Positions 1 to 12,200 of a stretch of 64,000 nt of DNA are shown piece after piece; the first letter of the stretch is position 1; each line of letters begins with the position of its first letter. This stretch comes from Macrocystis pyrifera (taxonomy: Eukaryota; Sar; Phaeophyceae; Laminariales; Laminariaceae): positions 2,046,001-2,110,000 of the forward strand of contig JASSKH010000023.1 of assembly GCA_031763025.1 (NCBI GenBank), read 5' to 3'. The notes under the pieces are model-generated. The model had not been told where the DNA came from. It made no database searches and worked only from the letters and a program-made list of their open reading frames with translations. The position numbers and the translations under genes were made by a program.

Positions 1-117
1 GAAGCATGGATACTGCACTGTAGAGGCATGGCTACCACATTGTAGAGGCATGGCTACCACATTGTAGAGGCATGGATACCGCACTGTAGAGGCGTGGATG
101 CCGCACTGTAGAGGCAT
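1..117. repeat. Minisatellite, ~24-bp unit, about five copies
   Basis: Successive units share GTAGAGGCATGG followed by TACCACATT or TACCGCACT. The array starts at the window edge and lies next to minus-strand exons at 187-321, so it is probably intronic. Confidence 0.85.
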
Positions 118-186
118 GTCTTTTCGGAGTGTCACTGCTGCAAACTCGTTGGCTGTACATATGCAGGGTGGTGCTCCAACGCTTAC

Positions 187-228
187 CTTGAGCAGCGCCA
201 TTGCCCTGCTCTTCTCTCCGCACGCTAC
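187..228 (-). CDS. Small exon of the minus-strand ankyrin-like gene
   Basis: On the minus strand a pyrimidine-rich acceptor (CTGTTCTCCCAG) precedes 14 codons reading [14 protein letters not shown], followed by a strong donor GTAAGC. It is phase 0 at both ends and follows the exon at 265-321 in phase. The content fits a helical tail of an ankyrin unit, but it is too short to assign alone. Confidence 0.5.
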
Positions 229-3200
229 CTGGGAGAACAGGTCGTTGGTGTAAGCTTGCTTCACCGTGGTGGGAGCGACGTCCCACGCTGTCAATCCTCT
301 CAACGGTCCAGCTCCTTTGACCTACCGTGAGGGAGGCGGGGGGGGGGGGGGGGGGGCGGTGTCATACACTTAAAGGTGCCGCGTCCCACAACTACCAGCA
401 GTAACAGTTAGTGTACAAGTTATTAGGGACCATGCCTACGTACACACCACTAACACTACCTGGAACGGGATGGGCTGTAGGTATCAATATTAATAGTATC
501 ACTCTGTCCCGAATGCAAAGGCCATCTGTAATACTTGTGAGTATGCAAACGTTCCTTGTGTTCATGGACAGAGTGGTACCTCCACTGCTTACACTATGAT
601 AACATGATAACATGAATATAGGTAGCCATAGCCCTAGAGTACGAGAATGCACACGAAAACCTCAGGCAGGCGAGGCTTTCCTTATGTGATGTACTCCGAC
701 TATCAACTCTTTGGGGACCGGGGCGAAGCGACCCAAAAGTTGGCAAGCAGCATCATAGCTGGGTGTGTGTTACACCAAATATCTGGTGTGAGAGGGCAAC
801 AGCAGTTTGGTCGTGGTGTCCTGCAGCGAGAGTGTCGTGTAACTCAATTTCGACGCTGAACGTCTAGACGTAACTACTGTAGGCTAGCCCTAGCCCTAGC
901 CCCGGCCCTCTAGCCCTGGTCACAGCCCGGACCGCTGATGCTGCTGTAGTCGTCATTTCGTTTCTTCACGTTTTCCCGACGAAGCCCCAGAATGTATCAA
1001 TCGGGGTAAAAATTCGACTCTTACATACTGGTATGAACTTAACCCTTTCAGAGATACCAAAAGTCTATTCTACAAGGTTCCCCTTCGGACGCACGGGGTG
1101 ACTGACGCAAGGCTCGAGTACACAGCAGTATTCAACTATTACTTCGTTGTTTAGTGGAAGGGGCGTTGCATAGTGCATGGAGATGCTGTATATACCTGGT
1201 ACGTAGGTTGATACAAAATACCAACAATAAGTGTAGTAGTACGCAGTATTAATAGTATAGGTATCAATAGATTACTCAGATTGATCGGAAACGGAGGTAA
1301 GGCCGAGCCGGAGAATGTGATATCGATGGTGATTTAGTACGATTTATAGGTTTACTGCAGCTGCGACGTGTACGTAGCCAGCCTATGCATCTGGGGGCGA
1401 CAAGATTGGAGGTACACTTGCTTCCAGGCTGTGGTATTTGCGTGGGGCGTTGCCGGTGCGCATTGCTACTGTAGGCATGTGCACCATATATATATATGCT
1501 GTTGCGGGGGTTGTGCACCATATATGCGAAGAAAGGATTTTCTGTCGATCTTGCCATGCTTCGTTTTTTGTATGTGCGCACGTGCGGTACATTTAAAACT
1601 AATATGCGCCGCACAATTAATTGTAAACGCTGTGTGCTGCTGTTGTTGATGCTGTGTTGTTACTGCTGTTGCGCTGCTGCTGCTGTTGCCTAGCAGCTTA
1701 CATTCATACAAAACAAGCTCTGGAAAAAAACATGAAAGTTTCGTTGTCTATCGTTATTGTTAATAAAAAAGCTTGAAAATATATATAAATAATTGCCGGT
1801 GGTGTTGCTGTCAACTGACCCAGTCGCCCCCACCGCTGCCGCCTTCACAGTACAGTTGGTTTGCTGCTGCCCTCTGCTGCTGCTACTGCTGCTGTCTCTA
1901 CGAGCACAGAGTCGGAGCATATGTCCCTCGTATTGAAATAACCTTGTATGTCCCACCTGCATCGAGTGATATATACGTCAGCCGTGACGTTTTGCGCACC
2001 TCAAAAAAATCCAAAGAACAAAAGGCCCACAAGCAGTTGAAATTCCGAGTTCCACAGCCCAACACAAAATGAAAGGCCCTCCAGCTGTTGCAGTTTTGAA
2101 GTATCTGCGGCCAATAGGAACAAAAGGCATGACAACCAACCACAACATGAAGGTACTTATGTGTATCCCAACTCCAGTAGTAGTAGTTTGTCCCCTTTGG
2201 GGCGTTACCTTGAGTCAAGTTCTGAAGGACTTGAGAAGGACTTCGATTCCAGCGAAGCCGCCCTAACGAATATTTTCGATAAAACCGGTTCGTTTGAATT
2301 TCGAGTGAAATCAAGCGTGCGAAAGAGACCCTCAACTACTCCTACCCCCCCCCCCCCCCCCCCCCGGTTGTTGAGGGGACCAATATTATAGTCGGTGATA
2401 AACGTCATCAACGGAAAAAATCGCCAAAAAATCGTCGCCATTTGGCGATTCCGATGTCGATAGAATTGTACCTGCACGATTTAAAAACATTTTTCGGGTG
2501 CGACTGGAAGAGAGGCCGCAAGCCTTCTTGCGATAACAAAAGCAAGGCACGAACCGTCGTGGGGCCTGCTGCTGCTGCTGCTAGTGTATGTGTTATGTCA
2601 CCCCGGACCTGAGTTACGACTGTTACAGTAGGAGGGAAAGAGAAAAGAAGGGCAAGTATTATACAAGGGATGGAAAATTAAAAAGTCCCAGTCCTAATCG
2701 AGGAGAGCCTGCTGCGCGACCCCGAATCTGAGTTACAACTATTAGGGAGAGAGAAAGGAAGGGCGAACACAATGAGTGGAACGAAAAAGAAAGAAAGAAA
2801 AAAAACAGTCCTAACCGAGGAAAGCCTCCTGTGTGACCCCGGATCTGACTGACAACTATTTGGGAGAGAGAAAAGAAGGGCGAGTAGACTAAAAGGGATG
2901 AAAAAGAAAAAAAAATCCCAGTCCTACCCAACATTTGTGTCTTTCAGCAATTTTAGGATCGGTAGGACTGCAGTCCCGTTTTGGGGACAAGCCGCTTAAA
3001 TTCTAAGTAATTTGTCCTCCACATGGGACTGCAGTACTAAAGGGTTAATAGGGTCTTGCTTGAGGGGCGACGTGTCGCGGAAAGGCAACACACCCTTTTA
3101 CGCGGTGTGCCTTCACCCTCGCCATTTCCTTTTCCCCGTCAAGTTTTAACGTGCCCCACGTTCCCCATTATTCCTCTTGAAACAGGCCTCGAAGGTCAAA

Positions 3201-6200
3201 GTTGCTCTCAGGTGAGTACTAATGGCGAAGCATGGGGGAACTGCGTAGGAATGGCGGAAATGTTGTGGCATTGCAGCTCTTGCAGAGGGTACAAGCGAAG
3301 GAGGGTTCATCACCCTCTCGATAGGCTACCCAACTGATACGTACAATGGCCTCATCGATCCTTGCCTCCCGTCCCAAGCCGAACGCTGACAGCTTTTGGT
3401 TTGTTTTCTTCTTCCCGGAAATATGATAGTCTAGACTCGTCGCTGCTGTTCACAGCTCATTTCCCACGTCCAGCTTTCAATTTGCATAACTTTCAGTTTT
3501 TTTCACAGCTCATTTCCCATGTCCAGCTTTCAAATTTCATAACTTTCTTTTTTTTTTCACAATTTCATATCTTCATAATTTCAAAATTTCAAAATGATAT
3601 AATTTCGACTGCTCGTGTGCTGCCCGGACACCCCGATCCTAGCAGAAAAAGCCTCCTCCAGAACATAATATCGACAAGTTCCCCGCTACCACATTTACCT
3701 CTGCGAAAACTATTCGATTCTACTGTACGAGAATCCCCAAAAAGTTTGTCCCCCCCCCCGAAAAATCCGGTAGGTGTAGCACGAAAGGGATTAACACCCC
3801 AGGGCATAAATACATGAAAACTTCCAACTTGCGCAAAGTCGCTCTTTTTCACGCGCATGGCGCCATCACCTAGGATAACTATCAGCGCGTCAGAGCCTGG
3901 ACTTCAGTTGGAGGCAAGGGCAGTAGTCGTGCAGCACCAATTAACACGCTGCCATAATGAAAGTCAACCACGCCCGAACGCATCCGATGTTATTATTTGA
4001 AGCAATTACTACTTTCTACTGGTAATTTACACCGCGACAAAAAAAAGGCAAGAGTACTGCACGTACCCTTTCGAGCTGGCTGAAGCCGAATCTGCGACCG
4101 AGCTTCTACGACCGCTGAACGAGTTTCATATTTATATACTTCGTTACGCGATTATCCAAATTCGCCGAATCAACCAACGCACACAAAGATGGCGACGATT
4201 GTAAATATCCTACTGCGCGAGTCCCTGTTTATATAACCGACCAATATACTGCTACTAATACACCATATTTTCAACAAAAAATAACGAACACATCAGCTAC
4301 GAGATCGGCAATTTCGTGGAAACCTATCTTGGCAAGCTGCATGTTGATACTTCGATCGCCGATCGCACGTGCTTACGGGGAGCACAGGACCTCATGAACC
4401 ATATAACGGTACACGGGCCGGTGATGCTATACTACAGGCCTCCTCCCCACGCCATGTTCACCTCGGGCGCAGCACCGAGCCTTAGAAGGGCCCTCGCGGC
4501 GTCGACGTGTCCATTCATGCTCGCCACATGCAATGCCGAGGCTCCGTCGCTGCATCGACACAATTAATTGATGGACGTTTGTTGTTTTCGTTTGTCAGCA
4601 CGAGAAACCACGACGAATCCGGTGAAGGCGGCCAGAAACGGAAGCGAGGAGGCAGGAACGAGTGAGCAGCTTACCCTATGCGTCGGGACTGCTCTGTACC
4701 AGGCAGCATACCATATACCGCCTTTCGACTTGTCTGAAGTGTCCGACGTACGCCGTCCAGCAACGCAAAGAAGTCGACGAAGGATACAAACATCTTGCTG
4801 CGCGAGGTCTTAGCGACAGCTGTACTACTGTGTCTTATTTCATACAAACAGCGTACCAGGTAAGAAGTAACATGTACAAGTATACTGGTAGCGGAAGTTC
4901 ATACTGGTAGTGATAGTACATGCGTGTTTTGTTCACTTTGAACCGTTCTTTCTACGCACCTAACGATAGCACCCAATGTCCGTCCCGATTCTTCATCCTA
5001 TCGAGATATTTTATAAACGATGTGGCCACAGACTGCTGTGAGACAGATAGCACCAAAATCGTCGTCAGCGAACAGAGGTAATCAAATGAAATACAGCTTT
5101 AGATCTCGAAAACCGCTCCGTCTCGTGGCAGATGGCACACAGCACACAGCAAACAACAGGACAAACCTCGCACGGGGTGGTGATCCACAGCTTCGAAGGT
5201 GTTTTCCTACAGTAGATAACGACATGTTAACTCAGCCACACGCAGATGTTACACAGGTCATCCGTGTGTACACACCTGGCATGAACATTTTCAACAATTC
5301 GGGCTTCAAACTAGAAGAACCTGAAAACTGTAGTGAAAAATCCTCACACCAAGAAGCTATCGATGATACCGCGAGGCTGGCCGTTGCAAACGGCAGTGCT
5401 CGCCACCATTGCCGATGAACCAATCCGCACAGTGGAATACGAAGCATCCCTAGCTTCCCCGAGCCTCATCATGCTCGATGTTCGTTTCCATACGCCGACA
5501 CCAGGAAGGGCCGACACCAGGAAGGACACAGCAGAGTGTCTCTAACGCACAACGTAGTACGTACCAGGTACACCGCTAAAATAATTTGGGTGCAACATAC
5601 GAGTACCGTATTTTTTTTTACCAAATACTAAACACCTACAGACAGTGATCGCCGAAAACACCTTCAACTACTGTAGTCCAGTAGGTCTACTGCAGTATAG
5701 CAGTACTGCAGTACCACTACTACTGCAGTAGACCGACCTCACTACAGTAGTAGTATAGCAGTACTGCAGTACCACTACTACTGCAGTAGACCTACTTTAC
5801 TACCGTAGTATAGCAGTACTGCAGTACCACTATTTTATATCGTACTGCAGTAGACGTACTGTACTGTAGTAGCATGCAGTAGCATGTACCCTTCGAGTGT
5901 GCCTCAGGCCAACAGACAGGATGCATGTACACCTGGCGGGATGTCGATGAACCTCGGGGACGAGGTTTGACGGGGGGGTTACGTGAGCATGCGCTATTGA
6001 ACGCCCTGTACAACGGCACTTACCAAACTACACTACGAATACTCGTATCGCACTCAGCTCAGACCCGTGTGATTCACAAGGGTACTTGTTTTACTGCTGC
6101 TACTCGTACTTTATACTAACACTACTTTTTACTCGTGCCGTATGGCAGAAGCTGGACGAACGCAGACGAGAGCGAGGCCAGCCCAGACAGCGAGTACAGC

Positions 6201-9200
6201 AGCAAGTAACCGTTTGATGTGCTTACCTTTCTCTGAGGGAAGACAAAAGCTTCCGTCGATCTGCGTACGCCTCATCCGCCGACACGGGGATAGCAGCAGC
6301 AGTAGCAGCAGCAGTAGCACCACGTCCTGAGTTTGGTTCATGAAGCGTTATTAATAGCAGTGTAGCGATCGTAAGGAGTAATCAATAGGACTGGTACAAC
6401 AATATCATTACGTTACAGCAGAAACATTGTATCCAGTGCAGCAAGCAGCAGGTGCCGTGTCCAGCCTACAACTAAAGAAGTCTAAAAACAGTGCAATAGT
6501 ATAATACGCATGCACGAAACGGGCGAAGCACGCAGCACATGCAGCACATGCAGCACAGGCAGCATAGAAGCGCATGTAAACACATTTTAGAAGTATTGCA
6601 TGCAAATTATCCTATACTCGTAGTCTAGACTAAGGCAGTTCTGGCAAGAAGTGACGAAGAGTTGGTCAATCGGAGCGAAAGTTCGGTTGACTTTATATGA
6701 ATTTCGGAGATGAATCGACCCGCTTGAATTGGGAGTAAGTATCGAACGAACGAACCGAAAGCCCCAACAACCCCTCCCCCCCCCTCCCCCCCCTATATTA
6801 TATACCTGGTGTATATATATATATAGGTTGGGTTGGCGTCGGTTGGGGACGACGCTGTAAAAAACACGCCTCTCACTACGTGAGCTAGACAGCCAGGGTA
6901 CCGTTTTTTTTTTTGTTTGTTTGTTTTTTGGCGGTCACCACGGCTGGTGGTCGAGTTAGATCATTTTTGTGTTTACTCCGCACAAGGGGGATGATCGTAT
7001 CACGTAGTGTGTATATGGTGAGGTACCCACGAGGCAGTTACATAGTAAACCCATTGCTGTCTCCGGAAGTGGCCATACCATAAAATAAATCAATTCATTG
7101 ATGCTGTCATCCATATGCAAGAAAATCCGCCTCTAAAGCGGTTCTTAGTAGGATGCAGCTCACCCCTCATGCGACCCGCCCAACACCTCACGGCGCTTCG
7201 CGCTTGGTGCAAGCAATGTCTGCTTGGTCGGTGAAAACCAGACGCGCTCGGTCCCGGCATTGTAGGGACGAGGGTCTCTGGTCATTCGACTACGGCCATG
7301 CATGATAATGAGTACCCCCCCCCCCCCCCCCCCCCCCCCTTGGTGCAAGCAATGTCTACCTGATCGGTGAAAACCCGACGTGATCCGTCCCGGCATTGTA
7401 GGGATGCGAGGGTCTATGGTCATACGACTACGGCCGTGCATGGCATGAATACACCCCCCTCCCCCCCCCGGGATAGTGTAGTTGAGAAAGTATGGAAGGA
7501 TACAGGGGAAACCAACAAGAGGTGATGTCCGCCGGGAAGTTTGGGAGGTACAAGGCAGAAGTAGAGGTACAAGGCAGAAGTAGAAGAAAGGGTAGAAAGA
7601 ACGGAAAGGCTAGCGCAAAGAAACAACGTGGAATCGGGAAAAAAAAACTTCAAGATATACGGGGGATTGAGGCAAGGAATATAAATGAAAAGGTATTTGC
7701 ACGGCCCAATGGACTTCGCGACAACGCTGAAACTGCGATTTCGTATGGGTGACCTGGACTTGCCAGAACGAAGAAAGAAGTATACCAGTAGCCGGGAGGA
7801 GGAAGTAGATGCACAGATGTGCCCGTGTGGTAAGTAATAGAGAGTAGACCTCACATAGTAGGAGAGTGTGAAACGTACAAGGAGGAACGAGATGTGTTAG
7901 AAGAGATGAGGCAAATAGACAAATGTGACATGGAGGAGTTTGATACACTAGATAGCGAGAAAACGATCGCTATCCTGGGACGTAGATGGTGGCCACAGGC
8001 GGCCAAACAGGAAGGGGATAAAATATAAGATTAGCAAAAATTTTCTACGTAATCTATGGAAACAACGTAATGAGCGCCCAAATGTTGGCGGTGTCTCTAT
8101 TAGGAGTAGGAACAGTGCTCCGTCTCGAAGGGGATGCGTGGTCAATGGTCAAATGACTAAGGCAAGCAACAAATGAGTACGCCCCCCCCCCCCCCCCCCC
8201 ACACCAATTCGTGGGAGTTTCCTTCTCCCTCCTTTGAAGGTGTAAGGCTGCTGGACAGATTGCGATGTTCTGTAGATAGCTACGCTATTCGACTTTTTCG
8301 TGGTAGTACCATGGCATGTCATGCCGACCCGCGGCAGTGCCCACGGCAAGCCACGCCATGCCACGACATGCTATGGTATCTCGTGGCAGCTCGTGACATT
8401 TGCTATGGCAAACCACGGCACGACTGCCACGGCAAGCCATAGGGCTAGCACAACGGCAACGCCATACCACGGCTTGCCAAGCTTGCCCACTTGCCATGGC
8501 TTGACCACGGCTTGACCACGGCTTGCCACGGCTTGACCATGGCTTATAGCTTGCTTCCACCGACTTCCATCTACTTCCATAACTACTTCTTCGAGTAGAC
8601 TGCCTCCATCTACTTCCACTACATACGTAGCGTCTGGATGGGGTCAGGGTGGCCGGTTGGCCTCCGGCGCTTCCTGCGGAGGGTTAATTTCATTTGTGCA
8701 CCTTGTGGGTGGGAGCAGCATTCCAAATGGGATCAGGTCTCGTTGGGATCAGGCCCGGGTGGGATCCGTGGCCTATGGCGCTATCGTGGGCGGCCATGCC
8801 AAGTGCCACGGCACACGGCACGCACGTAGCATGGGCACAAGCATGGCACGTGTCATGGAAACCCTCACAGCATGCCATGAAAACGGCCCTACGGCATGGC
8901 ATGGCAAGCCCCACGGCAGTACCGCGGTTAGCCGCGGGCTGCCATGGTCACTGCCATGGCATGCCACTAATTTATCAAATAACGAACAGTGTGCACCCGT
9001 GTATTTTGAGAGCCAGTTCAGCTACGTACAGAGTAGCTCGTCCATGACAAAACTGCCAGCCAGTGCGACTATTTTCATTCACCAAGAGACGAAAGACGGA
9101 GAGGTCCTGCTTCGGTCTTCCACAGCAGTGTGTGCATGTGCAATCACTACGTACGTCATTGCTGCCTTCGACATTCGACAATTGACACCCAACTATTTGG

Positions 9201-12200
9201 CATTGTTCTCGAGAGGGACAGCAGCATGCAACTGAGATACTGCTGCGGTAAAGTCGGTAGTTGTTGTTATTGGGTGTAAAGGTGTGGTTTTGTTGGTGTT
9301 GGTTTGTTTTTTAGTTGTGTGTGGGAGGTTTAAACAAGAGCATCAAGAAGTAGACGAACGTACCCCTTCACGACTATCGTATCAGTACGTACCACTGTTG
9401 TACTTCTGTACGTAGCTGTATCCTGGTTGTACACGAACTGCTGTTGCACGCGTTCTCTTTAGACTACCTACCTCCTCCTTGCCCTTCTCGATCCGACCAG
9501 AGGAGCGTACCGGTACCTGGTATATGCGGGGCGTTGACCTCGTCTGTGTACTGCCTTGCTCGTGGTGCACTGGCGTGGTCACGCTGACGGGGAATGCACC
9601 CGAATAACCGGGGATTAGGTTCCCCGCGGCGTTTCAGGTCTGCGGTAACGATGGGGCTCCGTCGCGGAAAACGTGGGCTCCGTATTGTGGAGGAGAAATG
9701 ACAGGAGATCCCACGTGAGGAAGCAACCTACAGGACAGGATGGAGGCGGATGTGGTGGGTCGGGAGTGCTGCACCCGACACGTTGGAAGCAAGGTAAGGA
9801 CCAAAGCAGGCGAAAGGTTAGATGGTTGAAAGCTGCTCGCAACAAGAGAAGGAGGGGCCGGAAAACGCGGTGAGTTAATCGAGCAGTACGAAGGGTCGCT
9901 AAATTGAAGACTCGAGAGGGCGAGTTGACCGTGGGCACATTCAATGTCTGCACTCTGGCCGTCAACGGCAAAAACGGTCTTGACCATGCCGAGGAGACCA
10001 TAGAGGTCTGCAGGCAAAGCCAGAGATATATTTTTAGGACTGCAGGAGACGAGACAGAATGCGCAGGATGCGTTCACAGCAGCGGGTTTCACTGTGTACT
10101 GCAGTGGAGCTGGTGGAGGTGGTACGCAGGCCAAGGGACAACACGGACTAGGGTTAGACATCAAGGAGTCCATCTTCCAGGATGTTGAGAAGGATGGGCT
10201 GGCTGTGGAGTACATCAGTGCTCGACTCATGCAGGTGCGATTAAACTTGAAGGGGAAATCGAATGAGATTTCCTTTGCGGTTGCGTATGCTCCCTCTAAT
10301 AGTCACAAATCAGTCCGTGAGCCCGTTTCTTACGCGGTTCGATTTCGAGCTTCAGATGTGTATATTTCGATCCCAAAAATGAAATAATCTACTTATGCAG
10401 TCCGAATATGCAAAATCTGACCGGAAATTTGCGATTTGAGAATCCGATGGCCCAAGTCGTCAGAATCTGGGCCAAAATCCGCCGACTTGCGTCGTCAGAT
10501 TTTTTAATTTAAAATTGTCATGGTCTCTAAATTCAAGATGTTATCCACTACGGCAAACAGCAGCAAAACGATCGATGGGTTAGATGGTGACACAGCTGTA
10601 TAGCGACGTTGCTTCGCGCCTGACGCGCGGTCGGCGGGCGGCGCGTCTCTCCGAGGCCATACTACAGTCGACTGGCGCGCGCCTTTCCGTTGATATGTGT
10701 TCGTAGACTACAGCAGCAGCAGTCAGTCACATTGTGAAATACCAGCACAAAACACCAAGACAGCTTGATTCTAGCGCATTCGGCACGTCTCTTCGTCGTC
10801 AGACCAAAGGCAGTCAGCGTTGGCTCGGACGCTTGGGTCCTATGCGCAGTGCAGCGCACCCAGTGCGTCTCTTCGCATCACCAGACCACAACAACAGCAG
10901 TTGGTTCCGGCGTTTGCACGAATCTCTGCACGCACAATAAATCCGATTTTTCGGCATAGGAAGATTATTTGGCGAAGTTCACAGCTGAAAATACGATCGG
11001 GTCAAAATCTGAAGCTCAAAATTTGAATCGCACAGGTAACAGCCTGACAAAGACCTTTTTTGGGCTACACTAGGCAGCACAGATACTGAAGTGCCTAAAC
11101 GAGAGCACCAAATTGTCATGATGGATGCTAACGCTCGCACTGGCGCAAGGGGGGAAGGCTTCGTCAACGACAAGGAGTTGGGTGCAAACGGGAGGGATAC
11201 GCTGAATGTCATATCACAACTTGGTACAGCAGACATCCGGCTGCTTGGACGCTTTGCCCCTAACCGCCCCAAGCGAGAGATGAGGCGTAGACGGGCGATC
11301 GACCTCCAACAACTGATGGCAAATCCCCAACTGCAGAGAGCCTTCACGGAGAGATTCACACCGCTATCCCCTGGCACGGATGTGGATGGTATGGCAATGG
11401 TGTTCGCTGAAGCGATGCTGTCGACTGCCGCTAACATCGCGCCATGTGTAAAGCGCAGTCAAGGACCGGCGAGGTGGTGTGCCAGCGAGGAAACGAAGGC
11501 GGAAATGCTCGCGGCGTGGCAAGAGAAGGCAGCCGCGAGAGAGCTATTGCGCGCTGATCCGGGCAACAGCAACCTCAGGAAGTCCCTGACAGAATCTGGG
11601 AAACGCCTTAAGCGCGTGAGGATCGAGGCTGTTCAGAGATTCTTCGAGGAATTCGTCGGTCAACTTGGGGTGCGCATCAAAGATGGCAACTAATCTGGTT
11701 TCAACAAGCACCTTAAGGGGATGTATTTCGAGGGGAAGAGATCGTGCAGCTCTCAATACATCAAGGACGCAGAGAGCACTTTGCTCTGTGACATGGGGCT
11801 CATTCGCGATCGGTGGGTACAGTGGTTCAGCTCTTTGCTCAAAACTAAGTCGACAGCGCTCGTCCCGAATATCGTCGAAGAGCTCAAGGTATGGCCCCCG
11901 TGCACACCTCTCGATGATTTGCCTTCGATTTTTGAGGTGGAGGAAACCGTCAAGAGAAGTTCAAACTGAAAGGCTGTTGGACCTGATGAGCTTCCCGCTG
12001 AACTGCTCAAACTCACCTTAGATGGAGATCGCGATGGTAACTACCGTACACGAGAACAGCTCCAGGCCATTGTGATCGCCATATGGCAGGGCGGGGGCGT
12101 ACCGCAGGAGCGGAAATATGCCACGATCATAGTGCTGCACAAGAAGTAGGACCGGACTGGGTGCGATAACTATGGAGGCATCTCGCTCGTGGCACACGCT

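Noticed and set aside
4599-4661. Plus-strand exon reading [18 protein letters not shown] between CAG and GTGAGC, with a follow-on frame at 4759-4855
   Set aside because: Phases agree, but the minus strand over the same bases carries the ankyrin gene with a clear ankyrin unit at 4462-4549; the plus-strand reading is taken as antisense coincidence.
5020-5418. 132-codon plus-strand ORF
   Set aside because: No recognisable domain, no splice partner and competing open frames on the minus strand.
6142-6205. Plus-strand exon [19 protein letters not shown]
   Set aside because: Weak donor, no phase partner, and the minus strand has a better donor next to it.
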